From Acephala macrosclerotiorum (Eukaryota; Ascomycota; Leotiomycetes; Helotiales; Mollisiaceae), in NCBI GenBank assembly GCA_014904845.1, contig MU119640.1:1-35125 (forward strand): 35,125 bases of DNA. Direction: 5' to 3'. Made by a program: the position numbers and the translations under genes. The notes beneath the pieces are model-generated. The model was not told where the DNA came from. It did no database searches and saw only the letters and a list, made by a program, of their open reading frames with translations. The stretch's first letter is position 1. Each line of letters opens with the position of its first letter. Shown one piece after another: positions 10,914 through 21,541 of the stretch.

Positions 10914-13900
10914 ATAAAAAAATAGTAATAAATATATTTTAAATTTTAATAATACGTTTAATATATTATCGATCGCGATATTACGACGATTTATTATTAA
11001 AAAATTTTTATTAAATATAAAAATATAAAAAGTTTTTCGAAAAACGATAAAATTGAAAAAATCGATTAATTACTAATAAATATAAAAATAAAAAACGAAA
11101 ATAAAATTTATTTTATTAAATTTAAAAAAATTAATAATATTTAAATAATAATTATTTTAAACGATTAATTTATTCGTTATATCGTTATAAAAAAAATATA
11201 TTTAATTTATTATTATAATAATTCAATAAAAGTTTAATATTTACGTTCGAAAATCGTTATTCGTTTAAAACGTTTTAAAAAATTATATTAAATAATAAAA
11301 TTATAAAAATATTAATTATCGATTAATTATAACTTTAAATACTATAAAAAATCGATAATAAAATTTAATTAAACGTATTAACGATTAACGTTTATAAAAT
11401 TCGATTTAATAAAAAAATTGTATTATTATAAAAAACAATTTAAATTAATACGCTTTTAAATATTATAATATTTTACGTCGTTTTAATAAATACGTTATTT
11501 TTATTTTATATTTAAAATATAAATAAAATAAAAATAAAATTCAATAATTTTAAAAACGTTATAATTTAAAAAAAATAAAATTATTTTAATCGTATAAAAA
11601 TAAAACTATTTATAAATATTATTATATTAATAAAAAAAAAAATTTAATTTAAAATTATTTTATCGAAATCGAATTATAATAATTATATTAACGATTTAAT
11701 TATTTATCAATATAACGTTTATTAAAAAAATTTTAATATATAAATTATAATATAAATATTAAATATATAATAAATTACTTAAAAGATTTAAATTTATTTT
11801 ATAAAACGATTATAAATTTAATTATTTTATTATTATTAATATTTTATATTTAAATAAAAAACTAGTTTTATAAATAATAAATTTAGTAATAATATTTTAA
11901 ATAATTAAATTTTTAAAGAATATATTTATAAAAATAATATAAAATATTTTTCGAATATATTAAATCGATATATATTAAAAATTATCAAATTATTTCATTT
12001 ATAATATAAAAAAAAAAATTTCGTTTATAGAATTCTAATAATATATAAAAATAATAATAATTAAAATTAAAAAAATATTATATTTTATTATAACGAGTTT
12101 ATAAAATTATTCAAAACGAATTTACTAATAAATAAATCGATAAAAAATTGATTTTATAAATAATAATTAAAATAATAAACGATTTAATAAAATTAAATAA
12201 AATTATATTAATATTATTAATTTTTAGAATATACTTTAAAATAATTAGTAAAAATACGTTATTATTATTAATAATTAAAAAAACGAAAATAATTCGTATA
12301 ATTATTAAAAAAATATAATTTTTATACGTCGAGCGTTAAATCGTTAATACGCTCGAAATAAAAAATAGCTTAAATATAAAGTTTATTTTAAATTTATTAA
12401 TTTTTTTGAGTATACGCGTATAACGCGAAAAAAACAATTAAAAAAATTTATATAAACTATTAATAACGAACGAAAAAAAGTATATAATCGATATATTTTA
12501 CGAATCGATTAAATTTCGTTCGATAATAATTAAATCGTATTATATAAAAAAAACGTTTTACGAAAAAATAAATAATAAAAAATTATTTTATATATTTTTT
12601 TCGTTTAACGAATTAAATTAAAAAAATTTAAATAATAAATTACTAATAAAACGACGCAATCGAAGAAAATCGAAAAAGTTATATAATAATAAAAATATAT
12701 TTAATAAAAAATTACAACGAAATAAACGTTATTAACTCGTTAAAAATAATAACGACAACGAAGACTTCGATAATACGTTTATTATTATTTTCGAAAACGA
12801 AAACGAAACGTTTATAACGTTTATAATAAATAAAAAAAAAATCGATAAAAAGTTTTTATTATAACTACGAAAAAAAAATATAATTATTATATTCGAAATA
12901 TCGTTCGAAGAGTTTTAACAAAGAAAAATCGATAGTTTAATCGTAAAAAAAGTTTTTTAATTCGTTAAATTCGATTTTATTAAATACATTAAAATTCATA
13001 TTTTTAATTTGAGATTAATTAATGAAATTAAAAGTAAAACTATTAATAACTCGTATGAAAAATTAAAATTAATAATTTAAAAATATAATAATATAAAAAA
13101 ACAAAATTTTTTTTATATAATTTTCGATTATTTAAAAAATTAATTAATAAATTATTATCGTATTAATATTTTTATTAATTTAATTTTTAAATAAAATAAT
13201 TAAAATATTATTTTATAATATTATTTAAATTTATATACAATCTATAATTAATTTTTAACGATTAATACTCGCGTATTTATTAAAATAAATTTATTATTTT
13301 TATTTATTAAATACTATTATAATAATTTTAAAATTATTATATAAAATTATCGAAATAAAAATTTATTAATAAATTACGTATTATAAATACTACAAAAAAA
13401 ACTATTAATAATTACGTTTATATACGATTTTTGTTTTTTAATTACAATTAAAAAAAATATTTTCGACGTTATTAAAAAATAAACAAATAATATATTTATA
13501 CTAATAAAAAAAAAAATATTTATTCTCGAGAAAAATTAATTTAAAAAAATTAAATTCGTAGTAAAATTTAAAATAATTTTTATACTAAAAACTTTATTAA
13601 TTTTTAATAAATATATATTAATTTAAAATAAAAAAATAATTTAATTATAATAAAAAAATTAAAATAAAAAATTTAAACTAATAAATTTTAAATTATTAAA
13701 TTTATAAACTAAATATAAAAAATAATATACTCGAAATATTTATATTATTATAATTTATTAATTTAAAACAATTTTCGATTTATTTATCGTTATTTAATAT
13801 TAAAATTCGATCGAAAACGAAATTATTAAATTAAATAAAAAATTAAAATAATAAATTAAAAATTTAAATCGAAAATTTAAATATATCGTTTTAAATTTAT

Positions 13901-14593
13901 TAATAATAAAAATTTTCATTTTTATCGACGAATCGTTCGTAAATAATAAAAATTTTAATTTTTAAATTAAATATAAAATTATTTTTACGAACGAAAATAA
14001 AAAAAATAATAAATAATTCGAAATTAAAAAAAAATTTATTTACTATAATTCTATCAAAAATAAACGAATTATTAAAAGCGTACTAATTTTAAAAATATAT
14101 AAAATAATAATAAAAATCGATATAATAATAATAATTAAATTTATTATAAATATAATTATAAAATAATTCGATTTTTTTAATACTTTAATAATCGTATATA
14201 TCGATTTATATTTATTTTACAAATGTTTAATTAAATTTAAAATAATTAAAAAAAAGCGTTTAATAATCGATATTATAATTTTATAATAATTATACGAACG
14301 AAAAAAATTATAAAAAATTAAATAAATTAATAATTAAAATAATTCGATAAATATTATAATAAAATTAGTTTTTAATAAAACTTTAAAAAAGTTTTTAAAC
14401 ACTAATTATTTCAAAGTACGAATAAAAAAATAAATTAAAAAAAAGAAAATAATAAAAAATAAATAAATATAAAAATAAATAAAATAAATAAATAAATAAA
14501 TATTTATTTTAGTATTATTACTATTTAAAATTTCAAACCAAAAATAAAAAAATTTCTTTAAATCCGAAGTTTATAAGTTTCGACGGATTTTAG

Positions 14594-14621
14594 AAACAAC
14601 GCTAGCAAACTAGCGTTGTTT
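14594..14621. repeat. Perfect hairpin, 12-bp stem and 4-base loop
   Basis: The arm aaacaacgctag and its exact reverse complement ctagcgttgttt flank the loop caaa. It sits in a short patch (about 14560-14640) that escaped the base loss seen elsewhere in the element. A weaker inverted pair, aaatccg/cggattt, lies just before it. It may be a 3' structure of the retrotransposon, such as a terminator or packaging fold, or a later small insertion. Confidence 0.6.
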
Positions 14622-14782
14622 TCAATGTTTAGTCACATAATTTCTATTTTTTTAATATTTTTATTTGTATTAAAATTAACGAGTCTTATATATTTACAAC
14701 GTATAGTAAAAAAAAAAAACAATTCCATTCGTTTAAATTGTTGAAAACGGCGACGTTCTTACTACAGAGAAAAAATTGCTAG

Positions 14783-15006
14783 TATCGAAATAAATATTAC
14801 ATAATATTCACGTGCGGCCCGAAACTGCATATAACTAGTATTGTCTTATTCTCATTTCCGGAGTAGAGCTTTTATATCTCGAGCTTCGCTCTTTAAATAG
14901 TTGGAATTAATTATGAACTAATACGCATACTAGAATCCAAGAGGGGTTCTACGTGCGTTCAGACCGCTTCACTAGTGAACCCGGTATCCCTGGTGTGATA
15001 CCAACA
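14783..15006 (+). repeat. Right (3') LTR, 224 bp
   Basis: It starts TATCGAAAT, which is the left end TGTCGGAAC with G-to-A and C-to-T changes, and ends GTGATACCAACA at 15006. Length equals the left LTR exactly. Only about the first 25 bp and a few scattered sites are mutated; the rest keeps normal composition and serves as the reference for the mutated half of the left LTR. Confidence 0.9.
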
Positions 15007-15011
15007 GAAGG
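15007..15011. repeat. Target-site duplication GAAGG (right)
   Basis: This is an exact copy of 8534-8538, placed immediately after the CA end of the right LTR. Confidence 0.9.
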
Positions 15012-15130
15012 AACCACAGGATGCAAGTTCAATGTATAATCTTATACCTTCTCGAAAGGACTTCCAGGGTGCCTTGCCTCGGGGACGTACGATTCTCCAC
15101 TCGACAGGTACCGCAAGCGACAGTAGCTGA
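15012..15130 (+). pseudogene. Copy C of the unrecognised family, 3' part
   Basis: Joining 8538 to 15012 (one target copy kept) restores one open frame: codon 8535-8537 is aag, the next is g plus aa, and the frame continues from 15014 to TGA 15128-15130. It gives EPQDASSMYNLI and then FQGALPRGRTILHS. These align with the DG.AIY.LL and GAVP....HY blocks of the other copies. The 3' half therefore belongs to the gene cut at 8538. The right half has no internal stop. Confidence 0.6.
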
Positions 15131-15975
15131 ATGTTCAAAGGTAGATGGTAGAGACTGCCCACCTTGCAAATTCCGAGCAAAAATGGGGAAGTGGGGCTTT
15201 GGGAAGAGGTGTGGTATAGGGCTTAGAGCTGGCCAAGACTTATTTTGCTTCGGATAGGTCCCATTATACTGCATTAGAGAATGGAGTTACCACTTCCTTT
15301 CTAAAAGATTTCCTTGGCGGGAATAAACGCGACTTCGAAAGAGTTCTCTGCATGGCGGTCTTACACTGCATGGGCTGCCCAGAATCTGGTGGGTGGGGAC
15401 CTTAGCATTCGGTCGGAGGTCGAATATACGCTCTTCTGACGATTACCGAGGGAGGCTGACAGCTCATCAAGCAGAAACGAGATCACGTGTGTTAGATTAA
15501 GGGAGGAGGTTCGTGACACTCAACACGGGACCAGGGCTGTCTATTTCTGGTACGCTCATTTATCAATGATACGTAACGAGTATCGAGCAAATGAAAGCAA
15601 CACCAAACTTGGGGGGGGGACAGCTCATGACCTAAATACAACGACTTCCTCAATGATCCTGAACATCTCAAGGTTTCCATCATTACTGCAAACACCCAAG
15701 ATGGGTAGCACGTGCTTAGGACTTCGACGGCAGAGACTAGGTGTTCAGCAGCAAGATGGGAGGCAATCTGCAACACCCCGTACGAGCCTGGGAGGAGGTC
15801 CGCTAGCATAATAGATGAATTGGATAAGGAAGAGCCACCAGCACTCTTAGCTTAGCCCATACTAAGAGGCTAATGGACACTTGACCGGGTGTCGACGACA
15901 TCATTGCGGATACGATAACGCCAACAGCACAAGCCTCGAGTGGAACTTTTCCTCAAATACCAGAACAAGCGCACC
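15131..15975. other. Gene-free stretch between family copies C and D
   Basis: No gene could be supported. There is one plus-strand open stretch at about 15258-15406 (SHYTALENGVTTSF...) and one minus-strand frame at 15492-15809, with no recognisable motif in either. A run of nine G occurs at 15611-15619. Confidence 0.35.
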
Positions 15976-16378
15976 ATGAGCTACACAGTCCAGGGAGTCA
16001 CAGCTTCCACTACACCGCTTTAGAGATGGACAAACGCTCAATGCCAAACCTGGATCACAGCCGTCCTCGTTCAGTACGCTGGAAAATCTGAAAATGAAGC
16101 GAACGACTTGGCGTCCGGCTTCAAAGGATGGGGACCAAAACTTGTACATGAAGGAGTGGAAGCAGTGGAATTCATGGCTTGGACAGGATGGACAGGCTAT
16201 TTTTGCTTTACTGATGGAGGTCCATGGGCAGGAAGGAGCGGTACCGACGACGGTAGGGATAGCGCACTACGCGCTCGAGGATAAGAAGAGGGCTGAGCGC
16301 GAGAGGAGGTTGAGAAGAGAAGGGGTTGATGTTGATAAGACGAAGAGATTGCATAGAGTAAGAGAAAGCATAAACTAA
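15976..16378 (+). pseudogene. Copy D of the unrecognised four-copy family (one stop, one frameshift)
   Basis: The frame from ATG 15976 (accATGagc) has TAG at 16021-16023, then AQCQTWITAVLVQYAGKSEN and FKGWGPK. Near 16135-16145 a one-base shift is needed to enter LYMKEWKQWNSWLGQDGQ, IFALLMEV, EGAVPTTVGIAHY and a long Lys/Arg-rich tail (EDKKRAERERRLRREG) ending at TAA 16376-16378. The TAG is consistent with CAG-to-TAG. This copy preserves the C-terminal half best. The basic tail suggests nucleic acid or membrane contact, but that is only inference. An alternative is a live gene starting at 16094, which would lack the first half of the domain. Confidence 0.6.
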
Positions 16379-16560
16379 TTTCGTGGTGAACAGGAATTTG
16401 GGAGGCTAGTTGGCCGATGGTAGGAGGGAGCTGGTGACTCGGTCGTGACAGTCCTTACTATTTTGTGATTCGGAATGTAATTTCTTCTCAAGAAATGATT
16501 GTCGATCGAGAACAATCCATTGACGAAGTGTGGTGAATCTTCGCAAAGCTTCGAATTTCT

Positions 16561-18128
16561 TTATGTTGAAACCTCAACAGCTGCCGGCTGCTCGTTGAGG
16601 ACAATAGCACTCAACGCAGGATCAACTACCTCTGCTTCTGGTTGCGGCATAGGGCATCGGCGATCGATGTTAATGTCGCCGTTCTCATCAGCATACTTCT
16701 CCTTCAGCAAGTCGTACCGGAATTGCCGGGCAGGATGGCCTTCGGGAACATATGGTTGTCTTGGTGTGCCGAGGAGGTTCTCTCTGTATGTGCTTCTGGC
16801 ACTATGTGATCATCCCGCATCAGACCTCGCTTTTGCAGGACCGGGACAAGCAACTCAACGAGATCTCCATACTGGTCGTAGTCCCGAGCCTCCGAGGGCG
16901 AACATCCCAGCCACTACCATCGGCGTAAACCCCCTTTCAGTTCCGATGGGCTTTATGTTGTCAATCACGCCTTGGATTGTATTCTCGTAGTACTTCTCTT
17001 CGAAATCGAATTCCTCGTCGACAGCGCAGCCACTCAGGTCAACGTTGGTGGAGTCGTAGAAGCGAGCGAGTCCACCTGTGACGCTGACGTCCTTCGCTCT
17101 TTCAATTTTATTTCTGCTTTCTCTTGCGTTCGATAGAGAATTGGCATAATGCCCAAGAACTTGATTGATGAAGCATCACGTCCTTCTTCGACAGCTCTAG
17201 CACGGACATCATTTACATATTTCTTCGGCGACTCGATGATGGGACTGGCGTAAAATACCGCTTCGGTATGCTTGCCGCCGAATTCAATCCCAGCTTTTGA
17301 GGATCTAGCTTGAAAGAGACATGGCGTTCTTTGAGGCGATGGGTGAGTTTGGTGGGGGGGCGTGCACCTTGTAGCATTTGCCCTCGTGATTAATCTTGTG
17401 CACTTTGCTTGGATCATAGGCGATGTCGGGTTCTTCTTGCCAGACTTGAGTTCCATCTTCCCATGACTTTTCCCAGAGCCTTGAAACATTGGTATGATAG
17501 TGGGGCATTAAGAGTGCAAACTGACTGATAGACGATGTCCATATATTCTTCTGCAACTGTATACTATTCATTGTGGGGCATGACCTCGCCTTTGCCCATA
17601 GCTTGAGCTGCTGCATTGCTGAGGCTCGTCACGATATTCCATCCCATTCGGCCATGGGTCAGGTGATCGAAACTGGAGTATATTAGAGCTAAGATATACG
17701 GTGCTGAATGGTGGTTAGATATGGACGGCCTCAGACATAGCGCCGACTTACGAAGGTAGAAGTACTGGCGGTGATGCTAAACGAGACGGACGATGTCATA
17801 GCGGCTATAGCAGATACGGTCACCAAAGGGTCAAGCTTCCCAATATGAGAACCACCTTTGTATTGTGCATCAGTTGAACCAGCAAAGATAGTATGACCCG
17901 CATAGCTATCAGCCAGAAACATCGAGGTGATTTTCCCCTTCTCGGCAAGTTTTGCCAGCTGGAGCCCGTACTCAAGTCTGTCCTTGGGGTTTCTAAACTT
18001 CAGATGCGTGAAATGCCTTCAAAAGCCAAATCATTGACCATACTTCCATTGACAGATTGCTGCGACACTGCCAGTGCAAGCGCATCAAAGAAATTCAATT
18101 GCATCATTTTCTTCGGCGAGGAGGCCAT
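16561..18128 (-). pseudogene. NtaA/SnaA/DszA-type flavin-dependent monooxygenase, broken
   Basis: Fragments on the minus strand line up in order with this bacterial-luciferase-fold family, which oxidises organic amines or sulfur compounds using reduced FMN. The start at 18128 reads MASSPKKMMQLNFFDALAL. Next come FRNPKDRLEYGLQLAKLAEK, AGHTIFAGS, HIGKLDPLVTVSAIAAMTSS and SFSITAST. After a possible intron (donor gtaagt at about 17748) come FDHLTHGRMGWNIVTS, EEPDIAYDPSKVHKINHEGK, SKAGIEFGGKH, ENTIQGVIDNIK and VELLVPVLQKRGLM. The C-terminal RQFRYDLLKEKYADENGDIN ends near TAA 16563-16561. It is dead: TGA at 18002-18000, TAG at 17566-17564, several frame changes, and an internal deletion of roughly 40 residues near 16880-16895. 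Family members are usually 450-500 residues. Confidence 0.85.
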
Positions 18129-18949
18129 CGCGAAAGCTCAAATTGGGACGATCAACTTGCGGGGACGAAATGAATCAGCGTAGACTCTTTATGAGTCTCG
18201 AACAAATACAAATGCGTTTATGAGTAGACACAGAAGAAAGTATAACCCGACTACGAAGTTGATCATGCACGACTCCCGATGATGCGGCATTAATTGCCAA
18301 CAGCATGTATTCACGACAACATAGTCGATGAGATCCGATGAGAAGGAGACAAAACCATGGGTGTCTAAAGGAGCTAGTCCGCAATTTGGAATAATAATAG
18401 AAAGCTTCCGCTTTCAAGAATAAATAAACTTGAGCAAGCAAGCAAAGCAAACTGAGCAGTATCAGAACTACAGACACGGCCGCAGCACAACAATTTCATG
18501 GCTCTACACGATGAACAAAATACCAGAAAGATATTGATTTCCATGAAGACAATATATCAAGCTTATCCTGGCCTACTCAGGACGCTCGAAGACGACTGAC
18601 ATCAGTGTACTCACGTGACAAATGCGATGAGGGACGTGGTAGACGATACGCCTGTGAGCCTTGGCGGAGTTGTTTGCAAAGTGAAGAGCGTATAGAATAG
18701 AGTGTTACAACAAGTTCGTCAACGACAGGCCGATTGATTGTTCACGGCAAAAAGTCGTGGCGTGTTTGCCAAAGATGGCTGATCCGGAATAATAGTTAAT
18801 ACGAAAGACTCCGAGATTTTCATCGGCTTCAGTACAGGAACCTACAACCTCGTCGGTGCACTTTGGCAACCTCAACGAACCACATCCACCAGCAATATCA
18901 GAATCCAACGGACTGCATTGCAAGTCGCCAAGGGGCGCAATCCAGCAAG
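18129..18949. other. Intergenic region upstream of the Clr5-domain gene
   Basis: No gene is supported here. It lies between the divergent 5' end of the dead monooxygenase and the 5' end of the Clr5 gene and probably held both promoters. In-frame extension of the Clr5 gene upstream of 18950 contains no ATG. Confidence 0.4.
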
Positions 18950-21002
18950 ATGGTGTATGACTGGGAGAATAAGGAGGAGATATGCTACCGCATGTACATC
19001 GAGGAAAAGAAATCCCTCGAGGAAATCATGGATTACATGAAAGAACATCACAAGTTCACCCCCAGGTATGCTGCTGCACGTACCTCACCGTACAGGATCC
19101 ATACCGTCGTCCGTACTGACAACATATAGCAAACGCGCCTTCCAGACCCAATTCAAGCGTTGGGATTTCCCCTCGAAGCAGAACCCCGCCCACAAGAATG
19201 CCGCCCTCGTCCAGCGAGTCAAGGAGCTATGGGACTGCAATACCTCTCAACGGGAGATGCTGCGAACCCTCAACGACGAAGGATTTGATATCAAAGAGCG
19301 GGAGCTCATGCGAGTTCGCGCAAAGAATCGATGGCTGTTACGCGTTCCCAACGGCATGAAGACGAAGAAGCGTGATTCAGATCAGGATGTCATCAATCAA
19401 CTGCAACAAGCTTTATACCCCGATGGACAAATGGCAGATGCAGAGGCAGAGGACGAGCCTGTTGAGGAGATTACAATGCCTGATCCTCCTGCTCGCTCTA
19501 CAAGAGGAGACTCCCCACCACTCAGTCCGGAGGTGATGCGAAAGAGACAAGAGCGACTTGCCAAACTCCAAGCCGAATCTGCCGAGCGTTGGGCTACACG
19601 AAAGCGAAGACGTCGAACTCGAGGGTGGGCCGGTTTGCCAGCAGACCCTCCTGGGCCTCCTCGATTCCCCTCCGAGACGACAATCGATGAGAGTAAAGCA
19701 TTCTTGAGCCTCGATAATCGCCTGTACCGAGACATACGAGCACGTTTCCAACGGATATGCGAGGAGGCTGATATCATCAAGAAGACAATTGCAGGTCCAG
19801 AGAGATGGGAGGCTGCGAAGGACAGACTGATCCAAGAGAGTCAACATCTTCAAACTGTGTTCTGGGGTAACGAAGATAATCAAGAAGCAAAGAAGCTAGC
19901 ATTGGACGTGGTCTGCAGCGATGTCACAAAGAGAATGCGAACATTGGAACGTCGTATGACCATTGCCGAGGCCAAGAATTCTCTTGGTGTTAATCCAGAA
20001 GAGTCACGACAGCTTCGAAATGCTTTTTATCAAGTCTTGAAGGCTGACCACTTTACAAGCAAGCTGGAGGCAGGCGAGGATCATTGGAAGGAACTAAAGG
20101 CACAATGGATAAACGGCTCGCAGCTGCTCCAAAACATCCTTGCGCCAGGAGATTCCGACCCTCAACATCAAGAGAAAGTCAAGGCGATGGAGGTGCTCTG
20201 CAGAGATGTAATGAAGAGATTACGAGATGACCAGACGAAGCGGGATCCAACAAGGAAGAAGAAGTTTGACTCCAATTACACTGCACCAGCAGAGCCAGAT
20301 ATGGACAACCCATTCGGTGCTGAGGAGGAACCGGAGAATGCTTTCCAGTCTGAGCCCGATTCTTCACTGATGCGTGCAGCTGCTCTTGCTCAAGCACAGA
20401 CCCAAATGCCCCAAATGCAGAATCAAATGGTACAGGAACAACCTCGTGCATCTTCTCGATCACAGAACGGCATGGGTCGACCTCAGTCTCAACAGCAGCA
20501 AAGGCCGCCCGCTCCAATGCAACCTCATGGAGGCATGATGGACCACAACAACATGCAGATTGATCCCTCACTTCTACTAGCTGCTGCCAACGATCCTTCT
20601 CTCATGGGGCGTGGGATGCAAGATCAATTTGCAAATCCGCAGTACACTGATCAGCAGTACGCCGCTCAAGCAGCTCAAGCAGCATTTCCACCAAGTCCTT
20701 CTTCGTACGCTGTTTACTTCCGACTCCATCCGGCCTCTGATGTTCAGTCAAATTCAAGACTGTGGGTGAGCACTTTGAGCTCTATCACCGTGGACGAGCT
20801 GCGACAATTGGCCGTTCTCAAATTCCCTGGGACACTCGTCTTCCGCATTGAAGGTGTCATCAAGCAACCGAATGGTCACGAAATGACTTTGCCAATCGAT
20901 CAAGATGAGGAGTTGGAGGCTTATCTGGCAGCGATCCAAGGCGTCAAGCCGATATTCTCTGTTCAGCTTGTCCTACCGTGGAAGAATGGTACTCAGATGT
21001 GA
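18950..21002 (+). CDS. Clr5-domain protein with internal repeats and a PB1-like C-terminus
   Basis: Two exons, 18950-19065 and 19130-21002, with a 64-bp intron (GTATGC...ATATAG, branch ctgac), give 662 residues. Residues 1-55 (YDWENKEEICYRMYIEEKKS, then FTPSKRAFQTQFKRWDFPSK across the splice) are a Clr5 domain, a fungal N-terminal module of nuclear proteins named for fission yeast Clr5. Residues about 236-315 and 330-410 are two related helical repeats that share W..LK, SQ.LQ and C.DV.KR patterns. Residues about 460-510 are rich in Gln, Met and Pro. Residues about 565-660 look like a PB1 or ubiquitin-like fold, with the acidic stretch PIDQDEELEAYLA resembling an OPCA motif. The family role is poorly known; a nuclear regulatory role is inference. 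Start chosen at the first in-frame ATG (aagATGgtg). Confidence 0.9.
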
Positions 21003-21541
21003 AGAGAGACGGTCGGAAAACGGAATACAGAAACATCGCTCAATTACTATCTAGCTACAAAGTTGCATGTATTAGCTATCGCATTGAAGGCGTTGACAGA
21101 GTTGCTAGCGTTGCTTTGGACTTTTTCACTCCTCCATATTTGAGGAGATGGGGCTTGGCGTTGGCTTATTCATAGAGATTGACCAACTCACGAGCACTAA
21201 TACACACATTTGAGCTCATTCATTATGCCACGTAAATATAACTTTTTGAAATCTTTCTAATCAACTTGCAACAATCAAATAATCCTCTCGCATCACAATC
21301 GAGATCAAAGTGGGCTATGGCGTGCTATTTGCCGAACGAGGTCGGAGTTGATGGCAAAATGTGGGGAAATCGAGCTTGCCCGAGCCACAGTATTCCCGTG
21401 TGCAACCTCCCAAGTTTATCCTATCGTAACCAAGCTGTACGTCAGCTTGCCCACCACTCTTCTCTTTCTACCTCTATCTATTTATTCCCAGTTCCTTTCC
21501 ATATGTAACATAAAGCATAATCTGTGCTTCTTCAACGCGAA
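21003..21541. other. Intergenic region, probable D-lactate dehydrogenase promoter
   Basis: No gene is seen in these 539 bp. The pyrimidine-rich tract at about 21461-21500 (cttctctttctacctctatc reading region), 40-80 bp before the next ATG, resembles a fungal core promoter. Confidence 0.4.

Larger units (their letters stand above)
8539..15006 (+). mobile_element. Complete RIP-mutated LTR retrotransposon, probably Copia type (6468 bp)
   Basis: The element has two 224-bp LTRs (8539-8762 and 14783-15006), ancestral TG...CA ends with a TGTYGG/CCAACA-like inverted terminus, and a 5-bp target duplication GAAGG on both sides. The interior is AT-saturated and all reading frames are destroyed. Only CpG sites and a few short patches are spared. 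A fossil zinc knuckle at 10866-10913 reads on the plus strand and has the spacing of Gag knuckles in fungal Copia elements. It lies about 2.1 kb inside the left LTR, leaving about 3.9 kb for protease, integrase and reverse transcriptase. I could not securely place those domains. The purine-rich patch cagagaaaaaa near 14764-14775 could be the polypurine tract. The element interrupts copy C of the local gene family. Confidence 0.88.

Noticed and set aside
14195..14225. Possible reverse transcriptase YVDD-like remnant in the retrotransposon
   Set aside because: The codons give only one Asp where two are expected, and mutation is too heavy to judge; not reported as a feature.
16499..16990. 163-residue plus-strand open frame
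   Set aside because: It lies antisense to the C-terminal part of the NtaA/DszA-type pseudogene, which has clear family motifs on the minus strand; the plus-strand frame has none.
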